The translations under genes were made by a program, and so were the position numbers. DNA of 64,000 nt from Saccopteryx bilineata (Eukaryota; Chordata; Mammalia; Chiroptera; Emballonuridae). This document shows, in pieces, positions 12,506 through 23,521 of the stretch. The notes beneath the pieces are model-generated. The model made no database searches, was not told the DNA's origin, and saw only the letters and a program-made list of their open reading frames with translations. The stretch lies in assembly GCF_036850765.1 (NCBI RefSeq), contig NC_089494.1, forward strand, positions 3,928,177 to 3,992,176. Reading direction: 5' to 3'. How positions within the stretch are numbered: position 1 is the stretch's first letter; every line of letters starts with the position of its first letter.

Positions 12506-12838
12506 TAGGGGTCCCCAAACTACGGCCTGCGAGCCAGGCCACATGCAGCCCCCTGAGGCCATTTATCCAGCCCCCCGCCGCACTTCCGGAAGGGGCACCT
12601 CTTTCATGGGTGGTCAGTGAGAGGAGCATAGTTCCCATTGAAATGCTGGTCAGTTTGTTGATTTAAATTTACTTGTTCTTTATTTTAAATATTGTATTTG
12701 TTCCCGTTTTGTTTTTTTACTTTAAAATATGTGCAGTGTGCATAGGGATTTGTTCATAGTTTTTTTTTATAGTCCAGCCCTCTAACGGTCTGAGGGACAG
12801 TGAACTGGCCCCCTGTGTAAAAAGTTTGGGGACCCCTG
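12506..12838. mobile_element. Nonautonomous hAT transposon (CAGGGGTCCCCAAACT family)
   Basis: The termini are TAGGGGTCCCCAAACT and AGTTTGGGGACCCCTG in inverted orientation; the first base is mutated from C. The flanks GTCTAGGC (12498-12505) and GTCTAGGA (12839-12846) form an 8-bp target-site duplication with one mismatch, typical of hAT. No transposase is encoded. A close relative lies at 27962-28290. Confidence 0.92.
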
Positions 12839-13248
12839 GTCTAGGATTTTCTTCCCTCTGAGGGCGTCCCTCACCCATGTGGCCTCTACCTTCCGAGAAG
12901 ATCTGGCTATTTTGGGGGGGGGGCCCGAGGGGGAGCCCTCGCCCTCTGCCCTCAGCGCTTGTCCATATTGGAAAGGGTCCCGGGGGGCGGGGGCGCTGAT
13001 ACCGCGCGGCACAGTGAACTCAGAGGGAGAGGAAGGACCATGTGGAAGAAGGGGGAGGGGTGCTCGAAGCCCAGACACCTGAGTGGGAGGTAAGGAGTCC
13101 GTAGGAGAACTCTGCTCCATTCTGGCCCCCGGCCCACACCGGGGAGTTATTATTAGCAAGACGTCCCATTGTTCATCAGAAGAAATAGCAGAAGGTCCGA
13201 AATTTATGAACAAAGGCCATCAGTGGAACTGTGAGAACAGCAGCTGGT

Positions 13249-13269
13249 GGCGGGGGGGGGGGGGGGGGC
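13249..13269 (+). repeat. Poly-G run
   Basis: Around 18 G in a row with one early break. It is a homopolymer tract prone to length error in sequencing and assembly. Confidence 0.9.
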
Positions 13270-13842
13270 CAGGGGAAGAGGGACCCTCCAGGGAGCCCTC
13301 TCTCAATTGCTTCCTTCCTCTTTTTCTCTCCTTTCCACGGCTCCCTCCCCCACACTTCCCCCAACACACACACAAATCACCAGCAAATTCCCACAAGTTA
13401 AAAAAAAAACAAACAAAAAAGGCATTTTGCAGATACACGGGGTGGTTAGTCCGCGTCGGTTTGCACCGGCGCAAACCGTGGTCAGCTGCGACTTTCCTAG
13501 TGGCGCGTGAGGACCTGCATCGCCGGGGTCCTCGTGTGTCGTGTATACATCGCCACCGGCAGGTCGAGATGATCTGGACGAAGAGGGAAAGCTCAATCCC
13601 CCCCCCCCCCAGCCCTGATGGTCCTGTCATTTCAGAAACTCTTACGAGGACTCGTTATTTAATCCACGGACCTGGTGGTTTGCTCCCTCTGCCGGCCACG
13701 CTGCTGCGAGGCGGGGAGTCCATGGAGACTCCAAGGCTGGAGCTGCTGCTGTGTGAATCCGATCCTGAATCCAAAAGACAGGCGGGGTGGGGGGCAGTGT
13801 TTAATCCAAGGGGTCGCACACCGGATGTCAGTGGAGGCTCTG

Positions 13843-14050
13843 CTCTGTCTCGTTGATTCAGGGCAAGCACTACCCAAATGTCCCCCTGGACAGCAGCCTG
13901 GGGAGCCGGAAGAGCCCAGGACAAGCGGGGACAGCGGGGACTCGGGAAGCAGGGGTTCCAGGCCTGCTCCGCCGTTCACCTTAGCTGGCTGTGTGCCCCT
14001 GAGCAAGTAACCTAACCTCTCTGAGCCTCCACGTCCTAACTCCCTCACTG
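13843..14050 (+). repeat. Inverted duplication, right copy (contains MIR)
   Basis: This is the reverse complement of 11449-11645. The MIR-derived half (about 13930-14050) contains TTAGCTGGCTGTGTGCCCC and AACCTCTCTGAGCC in plus orientation. Relative to the left copy it has an additional short piece near 13910-13925. Confidence 0.9.
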
Positions 14051-14241
14051 AGGGTTTTCAGAGGGAACAGCCTCCAAGTTCGTGAAGCCTCCCTCACATT
14101 CTCTCCCGTGAGCCCCTCGGCTATCAGCAGTTACAGCGGTCTCGGACACTTACTCTGTCCACCTCTGTGGTAGGAGTCTCTTCCAACGGGAACTGCCTGC
14201 ACTGAGGACCATGGATCGTGCTGGGGGAGGGGAGCGAATTC

Positions 14242-14839
14242 CAGGACCACTGCTGGACACAGCCCAGGACCGCTGCTGGACACAGCCCAGGGCCGCTGCT
14301 GGACACAGCCCAGGACCGCTGCTGGACACAGCCCTGGACCGCTGCTGGACACAGCCCAGGACCGCTGCTGGACACAGCCCTGGACCGCTGCTGGACACAG
14401 CCCAGGACCGCTGCTGGACACAGCCCTGGACCGCTGCTGGACACAGCCCAGGGCCGCTGCTGGACACAGCTCAGGACCACTGCTGGACACAGCCCAGGGC
14501 CACTGCTGAACACAGCTCAGGACCACTGCTGGACACAGCCCAGGACCGCTGCTGGACACAGCCCAGGGCCACTGCTGAACACAGCTCAGGACCGCTGCTG
14601 GACACAGCCCAGGACCGCTGCTGGACACAGCCCAGGACCGCTGCTGGACACAGCCCAGGGCCGCTGCTGGACACAGCCCAGGACCGCTGCTGGACACAGC
14701 CCAGGGCCACTGCTGAACACAGCTCAGGACCGCTGCTGGACACAGCCCAGGACCGCTGCTGGACACAGCCCAGGGCCGCTGCTGGACACAGCCCAGGACC
14801 GCTGCTGGACACAGCCCAGGACCGCTGCTGGACACAGCA
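14242..14839 (+). repeat. Minisatellite, 23-bp unit, about 26 copies
   Basis: The unit is GGACCGCTGCTGGACACAGC plus CCA. Variants at three or four positions (CCAGGACC/CCTGGACC/CCAGGGCC, CTGCTGGAC/CTGCTGAAC, CAGCCC/CAGCTC) recur in blocks, indicating duplication of multi-unit segments. The open frames on both strands (LLDTAQDRCWTQ-like and PAAVLGCVQQ-like) are translation of the repeat, not a gene. Confidence 0.97.
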
Positions 14840-15617
14840 GGAGGGTTCGCTCAGTCAGACCCCTTCATCCACAAGGCCAGCCGGCTGGGAGCCTGAGCCA
14901 ACCCAGGGCTGCAAGAGGCGTGCGTGCTTAACCCGCAGTGTGGGCCCCGCCGCCACGCCCCGCCGGAGGAGAGCAGTGAGAAGGGAGCTGCTGCGTGTCT
15001 GTGACCCCCAGCTGCACAGGGGAGCATGGTACCCGCTCAACCCACCTCCGGGGCTTGCCCCTCGGAGAGCACAGCTTCGGGGTCCCTGCTGCCCTGGCAC
15101 TCGGGGGCCAGAGCAGGGCCAGCTCCGCTCTCCAGCCCCCCAGCCTCTGACGTAGCCCTCAGCCACATCTCCAGGATGCAGGGAAGCCACGGGCATCGGC
15201 CATCCATGGTCTGAAGGTGACCACGGAACACCGAGCTGCGTCCACCGATGAGAGGAGCCAGGAGGCACCAGAACGGCTCCTCCCTGCGCCGTCGGCCACC
15301 TGGGAGCCCGCCTGTCCCAGCCTCTGTCCCAGGGCTGCCCCGACCCCAAGGGCACTGAGGCACAGAGGAGAATCTAACCAGCACAGAAACAAGGAGGCAG
15401 CCGCTCCCCACTGTCCCCCCACAACTTCCCACGACCCGCCACAGCACAGACAGCTCCCCGGGCGGCTGCCGCTGGGTCGGAGGGATTCCAGAATCACCCC
15501 TAAAAAATCTCACCCACAGTGACCGCCCACCCCGGACGCCGTGACCTCCGTGAAGGTCGCTCAGCGGTGAAAGGCACGATGCCCACCCAGTCCTGAGCAG
15601 GGAGGCTGGGGGGAACG

Positions 15618-15803
15618 CTGCAGCGTTCCCGGTGCCCGGCCGCCCAGGGGGGGAGCCCGCAGCACGCGGCTGCAGCGTTCCCGGTGCCCGGCTGCCCAGG
15701 GGGAAGCCCGCAGCATGCAGCTGCAGCCCTCCCGGTGCCCGGCCGCCCGGGGGGAAGCCCGCAGCACGCGGCTGCAGCCCTCCCGGTGCCCGGCCGCCCA
15801 GGC
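15618..15803 (+). repeat. Minisatellite, about 51-bp unit, 3.6 copies
   Basis: The unit contains CCCGGTGCCCGGCCGCCC, a G run, then AAGCCCGCAGCACGCGGCTG. It is CpG-rich. Confidence 0.92.
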
Positions 15804-16539
15804 ACTCTGGACACGGCCCGCTATCAACACTTGTTATCTAAACAGGCTAGTTACGTTCAGATGGCCCTGCCACTCCAGGACGGGCAGCAGTGTCGGCTCC
15901 CGCCTCGGCACGGACAGGGCTGCACCGTCACCATGGCAGCCAGCCCGCCAGGACGGGGCTCAGGCCGTGCTGCGTGTCTCTGCGCCCACAGGGTGGCGGT
16001 CCCCACCCCCAGCAGGGGAAGTTCACTGTCCACGTGAGCCCTACAAACACTCCACCCGGTCCCGGACCAGCCCGGAGACCTGGGCCTGGGCGAGGCCGGG
16101 TTTCTGCACAGACCTGCGTTGGGGGGCGGGGGGCGGGGAGCACCCTCGTGAGCAGCCCGTCCTCACTGTCAGGGGGCCCAGCCCCCACCTGGAGCCGTGG
16201 GGTGCGCTGTGCAGAGCCAGCATCTCCTCCTGACGGAGCCGGGCCGGACGGACGCCTGTGGCTGCAGGAGGAGGGGACAGGGAGCTGCCTCACGGTCTGG
16301 CCTCGGGCCCGGCTCCGGGGACTCGTCTTCCTGTGAAAATCCCACCTCTGTCTCTGCGGTGACTTACGTGACACAAGGCCTCCCCTACACTGAAGCCAAC
16401 ACTATAGACCGGGGGTCGTACACAGGACCAGTGGGATCGATCGTTAGAACAAGGGCCAAAAACCACCTCATCACCTCAGCAGAGGCAGAAAACAAAATCT
16501 AACACCCCCCTGTGATTTAAAAAAAAAGACTCAACAAAG

Positions 16540-18712
16540 TAGGAAGAGAAGGAGCTTCTTCAACTTGACCGAGGGCCAGAACAAAATCCACAGCTAACAG
16601 CATATTAACGGGGACAGACTGGATGCTTTCCCCTTAAGATCACTCTTCTAGCCAATGTTATGTGGGAGTTTCTCACCAGGTAGGACGGTTAGGGAAGGAA
16701 ATGAAATAAAAGGCATCCATATCGGAAATGAAAAAGTAAAACTATCTCTTTCTGCGGATGACACAAGCTTGTGTATCGAAAATCCTAAGGAAGCCACTAA
16801 AAAAGTATTAGACCTAAGAATTAAGTTCAGCAGGGTTGCAGGACGCAAGATCAGTATACAAAAAAAGAAAGAAAAACAGTTTTCTCTACGCTTGCAATGA
16901 AAAGTTGAAATTAAGAAAACAACTTCACTTAAAATAACATCAAAAAGAATAAAATCATTAGGAATCAATTTAACAAACCAGTGCAAGACTTCTACTTTGA
17001 AAACGATGAAACATTGTTGACAACTGTTAAAGAATGGTAAGTGGAAAGATACATCACACTCGTGAATTGAGGAATTTAATGTTAAGATGGTAAGACACCC
17101 CCCCAAAAAAAAAACTGATCTACAGATTTGAGGCAACTTCCATCAAAACTCCAACTGGCTCATTTGCAGACGTTGACAAGCTGATTCTAAAATCTCACAT
17201 GGCAGTCAAGGGACGCAGAACAGCCAAAACAATCTTGAAAGAAGAACCGAGTTGGAGGACTCACACCTCTCAGTTTCAAAACTTGGCACGCAGCTGCGGC
17301 CAGCAGGACACTGTGACCACGGCACAGGGGAGACAGTGCGGGTCAATGGAACCGGGTCGAGACGCCAGAGGTAAACTCCCACATGTACAATCAATTTTAT
17401 TTCTCTTCTTTTTACAAAGCTGCCAAGACAACTCAATGGACAGAGAATAGTCTTTTCAACCAGTGGCGCTGGGGACAACTGAAGAGCCACCTGGGCAAGG
17501 ATGAAGTTGGACCCCTGCCTCACACACTATACCAAAGCCAATCAATACTGCACCCAAGACCGGAAAGTGAGAACTAAAACTATGACACTCTTAGGGGGAA
17601 AAAAACGGCAGCATGACTCCCTGTGGCCCGGGATGAAGAGGTGGTGTCTCACTCAGGTATGACGCCTAAGGCCCAAGCAGAAAAAGGAAAATTAAACTGT
17701 ATCTCATCAACACCGGAAACGCCGTTCGCTGGTAAAGGGAAGAAGACATCGTCAAAGTGCAAGGACGTCTCTCAGAACGGGAGGCAGTATCTGCAGAGTC
17801 CTAGGTCCGCTAAGTGACTTGCACCCGGAACATACGGAGAACTCTTCCAGCTCAGTCAGAAAGAGACAACCCCGTGAAAAAGTGGGCAAGGGCTCTGAAG
17901 ACGCCTTTTTTCCAAAGAAGCTCTGCAAATGGCCAGTACGTCCAGGGAGAGATGCTGAACGCCGTCAGCCGTTGGGGAGATACTAGTCAGAACCACGATG
18001 AGATACCGCTTCACACCCACTGGGATGGCCAAGTAAGAGGAGAAAAAGAAAACAGACCACAACACGTGTTGACAAGGACGTGGAGAGCCGTGACCTTTGA
18101 CACGCCGATGCCGGGACCGGGCAGTGGTGCGGCCACTTTGGAGAACAGCCTGGCGCTTCTGGAGAAGGTGAGACCCGAAGGGACCATAGGACCCAGCCAG
18201 TCGGTCCCTACGTGTACGCCCAAGAGAACCGGAAACGTCAGCGTGTCCGCGCAGATTTCGCAGTGGCACGACTCCCAGCAGCCGACAGGTGGAAACACCG
18301 CAAATGCCCGTCAGCCGATGGACGGAGACATACAGGGTGCCCTATCCGTGCGATGGCTGTGACTCGGCACTTACCAGGAAGTCACCTCAGAAATGCCATG
18401 CGAAAATGAAAGCCGGACACAGGCGCACGACACACAATGCGTGGGTCTGTTTACAGGACGTGTGCGGACTGTCCCACTCTGTCGGAACAGAGAGCGGGTT
18501 AACGGTGGCCTCGGTCCGAGGAAAGGGGCTGGCGGACATGCGCAGTGACCGCTGATGGCTGCAGCCTTTTGGAGGAGACAGAAGTCTTCTGAAGTTAACT
18601 GTGGCGGTGGTTGTACAACGCTGTGATTTTACTAAAAAACACTGACTCGCACCCACTAAATAGGTGAACGGTAGATATGCGAATTATATCTCAATAAAGT
18701 GGATTTATCATC
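16540..18712 (+). mobile_element. Ancient L1 (ORF2 fragment and 3' UTR)
   Basis: A decayed plus-strand L1. The frame at about 16680-16890 gives KLSLSADDTSLCIENPKEAT and then FSRVAGRKISIQKK, matching the reverse-transcriptase active-site region of L1 ORF2; the expected F-A-D-D is S-A-D-D here. Many stops and frameshifts follow. The end at 18660-18712 (GAATTATATCTCAATAAAG) is the typical 3' end of older L1s. It is non-functional. Confidence 0.8.
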
Positions 18713-18829
18713 ATAATAATGTAACATAACATGACATAATAACAAGTATAGATGGTAAGTCTCCTTTGCAGCCCTCAGCTGGGACAGGCCCTTGCCCAGG
18801 AAGGAGATTGGGGGAACAACCCCCCCCAC

Positions 18830-19032
18830 CCTGCACATCTGCCCTGCCAGGCACGGGGCCCCGCCCTGCACATCTGCCCTGCCAGGCACGGGGCCCCGCC
18901 CTGCACATCTGCCCTGCCAGGCACGGGGCCCCGCCCTGCACATCTGCCCTGCCAGGCACGGGGCCCCGCCCTGCACATCTGCCCTTCCAGGCACGGGGCC
19001 CCGCCCTGCACATCTGCCCTGCCAGGCACGGG
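18830..19032 (+). repeat. Minisatellite, 35-bp unit, about 6 copies
   Basis: The unit is CCTGCACATCTGCCCTGCCA followed by GGCACGGGGCCCCGC. The copies are almost identical (one copy has CCCTTCC for CCCTGCC), so the array is young or recently homogenised. Confidence 0.96.
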
Positions 19033-19566
19033 TTCCCAGAGTGGAGGAAGGAGTTGTCAGGACTAAGCGGGAAGCCCACGCTGGCACTAGAAGTGCCCGG
19101 AGCGGCCAGCACTGCGCTGACGCCACTCACCAGCATTACTGAGCTTGGAGATGGACGTCCAGCTGGGTGAGAGAGGGGACAGGTGTGGCAGACGTCAGGG
19201 AGAAGGAGCTCCCTGTCCTGTCCTTGGCCAACGAGGCCGCCCCTGCCCCCCCGTCTCAGGCCTTGCTGGAGCCACTGCTCCCCGGGTTCCTGTGAGGTCC
19301 CATTGGACTCCCCCCACCCCAGTGTCCCCTCCGCACATCCTGCTCTTCCCGCCCGGTTCCCTTCCTGCACCTGGGCCACCCAGACAGGGAGCTCAGCCTT
19401 CCGCTGGTCAAAGGGAGCAGAAACTGGGAAGAAGGCAAACAACCCCACGGCCGCCACGTGGCCCACAGCTGCACAGCGCCAGTGGACACTTGGTCCTCAG
19501 AGCCAGCCCAGTCCAGCCACCCACCCCAGGGACGCCGCCCCTGCCCTGGAAGGACTCCTCTCTCAC

Positions 19567-19581
19567 CCCCCCCCCCCCCCG
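19567..19581 (+). repeat. Poly-C run
   Basis: A homopolymer of about 14 C within an IQCA1 intron, with no other structure. Confidence 0.85.
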
Positions 19582-20728
19582 CTCGGCACCTGACTCCGGG
19601 TGCACTGTCACTGTGCAGAGCCCTCTGGTCACCCGGGCCCTGACTCCCAGCTCTGCGGGGCCAGAGCAGAGAGAGACTGGGCAGACCCAAGGGCGCCCCT
19701 GGATCAGGGTCCTAGAACACATGGGTGTCCCTGTCCCCAAAGCCCCACAAATCTGCGCAGCTCTGTCACCCCGACAGCAGCTGTGACTCCACCTCTGCTC
19801 GTCACTCTAATCCCAGAGGGTGGACTTTATCAAACGCCCACTCCCTTCTCTAGTATCCCAGGCCTTCCCTGTGGGCAGGGCTCGCCCCTGCTGGGCGTGG
19901 GGCACACACAGGGCCAACGCCAGGGACCCGTCTCTGCAGGGGGTCCGCAGGCTGCTTCTCGCAGGCCGGGCGGCGGGGTCTTGAGCTCGACATTGGCTGT
20001 AATTCACTCAAATGTCCCTGAACCAACTGAGATAAAAACCAGCCGAGACTGTGCTGGGTGTTCCTGTGGGGGCTGGTCATCGCCCCGGTGTGCTCCTGGC
20101 TCTGCTGTGCCGGACACAGAGACGTGGCCAAATCTGACCCCTGAGGCTGGAAGTCACCCTCCCTGGGCCCCTGGGTGCTGCTCGTCGCCCTCGTCAGTGC
20201 AGAGATTATACTGAAATAACAGGTTCGCACGATTTCCAAACTGCCTCAGAGAGATTCACACTCATGTACCGGACGTTGTTCAGACGTGAGACCGAGGCCC
20301 GAGGCTCCCCTTTGTCACTGCGGTCAGCAAAGGCAATCTCGGGTTCACCTTCAGAACAGCTCCGAGGAGCGCAGAGCCCCCCTCCCCCGCCAGAGCTGAC
20401 CCTCCATCCCAGCCAGCTCCCCTGTGCTTGGAAACCTGCCGTTTCCCGTCCTCGGGGCCCCGGTGCTGGAGCATCCACAGGTGCTTCCTTCCTGCCCCCT
20501 TCCAAACCTGAGCTCCAGAGAGGGGGACAGGAAGCGCCTGCCTGCGTCACAGTCGCCCAGAATGGGGAGAACGTCTGGGCCAGCCCAGGACAGCCCCGCG
20601 GGGACAGCGTTCACGGAGCTGCAGCCGCTCCAGCGAGGCCTCCCACACACGCACGTTCTCTGCTGCTCTCACCTCCTCGCTCCCCACGTGGCTCAGTTCT
20701 GACCCCTCTCTCTCTCTCTTTCCCCCAG

Positions 20729-20906
20729 ATCGACCCCAAACGCCTGAAGAAACAGCTGCCCAAAATCCTGAAACTTCTGAAACCCAGCGACAGGGTTCTG
20801 ATCGTGGGGACCACACACCGCCCCTTCGATGCCGAACTGAAGCCCTTCTGCCGGGTTTACCAAAAGATTATCCTGGTCCCCAGACCAGACTACGCGTCTA
20901 GATACG
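20729..20906 (+). CDS. IQCA1: IQCA1/DRC11 exon, AAA sensor region
   Basis: This 178-bp exon follows a long CT tract and CCCCCAG, and ends at TAC-G before a strong GTAAGT donor, so it goes from phase 0 to phase 1. The peptide starts [19 protein letters not shown] and continues [17 protein letters not shown], then [14 protein letters not shown]. The segment [10 protein letters not shown] aligns in pattern with the AAA strand-4 and sensor-1 region (usually ATNRP), where His replaces the sensor-1 Asn. The first 18 residues are strongly basic. With the altered Walker motifs in the two preceding exons this suggests a structural rather than a catalytic AAA module. The frame is intact. Confidence 0.95.
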
Positions 20907-21759
20907 GTAAGTACCCCCGGCCCCCGCCCCTGACCAGGGACCAAGGCTGGGCTGTCAGGTGTTGGGAGGGTGGCCCTCGTCACCCAGGCACGACCAGGTG
21001 GTGGCACCGGAGCAGCGTCCACACCGGACGTCAACCGCACTCCCCGGGGGCCACCAATGTAAACCGCTGGGTCGCGAGACCACGACATGCCTCTCTGTTC
21101 GTGGTTAACATGTTTCTTCCTACCCGAGACCAAAGGAAACTAGACAGGGAGCATTATTTTGGGCCCTGAAGGTGACAAAAGCGCTCGTCGGCGGCACGAA
21201 CTGTTCTTTTGCAGGGGAGTTGGGGCCGCCCGCCCCGTACCCATGGTGATGGTGTCTTTTCTCCTGCAAAACCATTTCTTCTCACCAGGTTGACTTTTTT
21301 TTTCCTTAGTGTTTTCAGTCTCAAAGTATGAGTCCAGGAACGTATTGACTTGCTTAAAATAAACATGAAATACAACAGAAGCTGACTTTTTCCATTTTTA
21401 AAAAAAAATTCTTGAATAGACAGATTCAAACTGCACTTCTGTTGAGCCGTTTTCAAAGGGGGGTGGACGATAGAAAGGAGAGGGGCAGCGCACGGACACC
21501 GGAACGGGCCGCGAGGCCTGGGCTCTGGCCGGCCTGGCTCTGGACCCGGGCTCGGCCGCGGAGCAGCCCGATGACCATGACGACTCAGCTGACCTTCTGA
21601 GACGCCATCTTCTTTCTCCTCTGTGGAGGAGAAGGGTGGTTCCTTCTCAGGCCTGTTGTCTGGGAGCCTTCCTGGAGGAGGTGAGCCCACACCCCCAGCA
21701 GAGCCGGGCTGTGGTGGCCCAGAGGGAGGAGGGCAAGGTGACAGTGGTGGGGGAGGATG

Positions 21760-22150
21760 TGGACTCTCAGCTGCTGTAACGAAAGTCCCAGTGGTTGAAA
21801 ACAACAGATCACTCCCTCTCGTGGTTCCGAGGTCCCCGGCTCAGCGGGGAGAGCTCCCTGCGCTATCTCAGGATGCTGCAGTCAGATGTAGGTAGGGGCC
21901 CTACTCACCGTAAGACTGGACAGGGCTGGACGGCCAAGGTGGTTCACTCCTGGGGCAGAGGGGACTCTGGCCGTTGCTGGCTCAGGCTGTCGGCCGGACA
22001 GCCCGCCCTGCCCTCTGCGTGTGGCTTTGCACTGCACCATGCTGGTCCCCGGACGGAGCATCTTAAGGGCAAACCTCTCCAGAGGCTCAGGTAGACGCTG
22101 GGAGGGTTTTTGAAATCCAGCATCAGAAGTCACACAGAGTCCCTGTCGCC
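21760..22150 (+). mobile_element. Probable ancient interspersed repeat, family not named
   Basis: CAGCTGCTGTAACGAAAGTC, GTGGTTGAAAACAACAGATC and GGCCAAGGTGGTTCACTCC follow the layout of an old, widespread mammalian repeat. I cannot assign the family safely. Confidence 0.35.
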
Positions 22151-23032
22151 ACATTGGACTGGTCAACAGCCGGTGACTCTGCCAGCCCAGATTCAAGGGC
22201 GGTGGACTACCCAGGGCGTGACTGCGCAGAGGGGGTCATAGAGATGGGGCAGTGGTGGTTTTGGGGGTAGAGATGGTGGAGGGGCCGACTCTGATGGAGA
22301 TGACGGGACCACAGCGGCAGCAGAGGTGAGGGACACGGTACCGTGGTGACACAGTGGCCCATTTACCATTAACGATGATTATAACAAGGACTCGGTCAGA
22401 CGTAGTATCTGTTCATGCTTGGCCAGCCACAGTAGCACCGGCAAAATGGTAGGGACGTATGCTCCCTTCCGGCTGGTCTTGAACTCCTCATTGGCTACAA
22501 GAATGACTGTCCTCCACACGTACTAGAAGCTCCTAGCCCCCCCCCCCCCCGCCGCCATTTGTAATGTGTGCTCATTTCTGCCTCAGTCGATTGTGCTCCT
22601 GGCTTCATAAACCCGTGTCATACAAAAAGTACAGGAGGACATTGGTCCCAGCCCTTTCTCTAGCCATCTAGTGGCCTCTGCGTCTCCCAGGGCCCCCACG
22701 CCCACCACCCGGTCCTTTGCATCCGGCCAGCATCAGAGGAGAGGAGAGAAGGACAGTGTGGACGGGCTCCCAGGAGATGGGAGGGGCCGGACCCAGAAGG
22801 GACCCCGCTGGTCCTCCACCCATGTTCCGTTGGCCAGGGCAGCCCAAGGGCCCCACCAAGGGTCAGGGGGGTGGGTATGGGTAATCCAGCCAGGCAGGGA
22901 GTCGGCACAGGAGTGGGTGCGCACCACCGTCTCGGCCCACTGAGTCACCGCAGAGGATCCCACACTCCTGGCCTTGCGGGGGCTTTCCCCTCCCCTCCCC
23001 CTCCCCTGGCCAGGTTTTCTTCCTATGCTTTC

Positions 23033-23093
23033 TTCCTCCTCCTCCTCCTCCTCCTCTTCCTCCTCCACCTCCTCCTCCTCCCTACTCCCCTCT
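23033..23093 (+). repeat. CTC/CCT trinucleotide repeat
   Basis: About 20 CTC-type triplets occur with two interruptions (TTC, ACC), next to a SINE insertion. Confidence 0.9.
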
Positions 23094-23133
23094 TAGCCCC
23101 AAGCAGTGATTTAAGGTCAAGAATGAGTTGGTG

Positions 23134-23521
23134 GCCCTGGCCGGTTGGCTCAGTGGTAGAGCGTCAGCCTGGCGTGCGGAGGACCCGGGTTCAATTCCCG
23201 GCCAGGGCACATAGGAGAAGCGCCCATTTGCTTCTCCACCCCCTCCCCTCCTTCCTCTCTGTCTCTCTCTTCCCCTCTCGCAGCCGAGGCTCCACTGGAG
23301 CAAAGATGGCCCGGGCGCTGGGGATGGCTCCTTGGCCTCTGCTCCAGGCGCTAGAGTGGCTCTGGTCGCGGCAGAGCGTCGCCCCGGAGGGGCAGAGCAT
23401 TGCCCCCTGGTGGGCAGAGCGTCGCCCCTGGTGGGCGTGCTGGGTGGATCCCGGTCGGGCACATGCAGGAGTCTGTCTGTCTCTCCCCGTTTCCAGCTTA
23501 AGAAAAATACAAAAAAAAAAA
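23134..23521 (+). mobile_element. Bat tRNA-derived SINE, full length with perfect target-site duplication
   Basis: The head is GCCCTGGCCGGTTGGCTCAG with A-box-like TGGCTCAGTGGTAGAGCG and B-box-like GGTTCAATTCCC. The body has the CAGAGCATTGCCCC/CAGAGCGTCGCCCC internal repeats, and the end is TTTCCAGCTTAAG with an A tail. The 15-bp duplication AAGAATGAGTTGGTG occurs at 23119-23133 and 23522-23536. It is the best full-length reference for this family in the window. Confidence 0.97.

Larger units (their letters stand above)
12447..20728 (+). other. IQCA1: IQCA1 intron (8.3 kb)
   Basis: This intron contains a hAT element, the right copy of the inverted duplication, three minisatellites and an old L1. 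Stretches at 12850-13840, 14850-15610, 15810-16530 and 19040-20720 contain homopolymer C or G runs but no feature I can name. Confidence 0.85.

Noticed and set aside
14131..15155. Open frames in the 23-bp array (for example 314 aa + and 234 aa -)
   Set aside because: Tandem-repeat translation in several frames on both strands.
16540..18712. A retroviral or host reverse-transcriptase gene
   Set aside because: The S-A-D-D region and the 3' end match an ancient L1 with many stops, not an LTR retrovirus or an intact gene.
20264..21169. A 301-aa single-exon protein
   Set aside because: Only 20729-20906 inside it is real (an IQCA1 exon with clear splice sites); the flanks are intron sequence read through.
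23134..23220. tRNA genes at this and other GCCCTGG...GGTTCGATTCC segments
   Set aside because: A and B boxes are present but these are SINE heads: each is followed by a SINE body and A-rich tail and flanked by target-site duplications.
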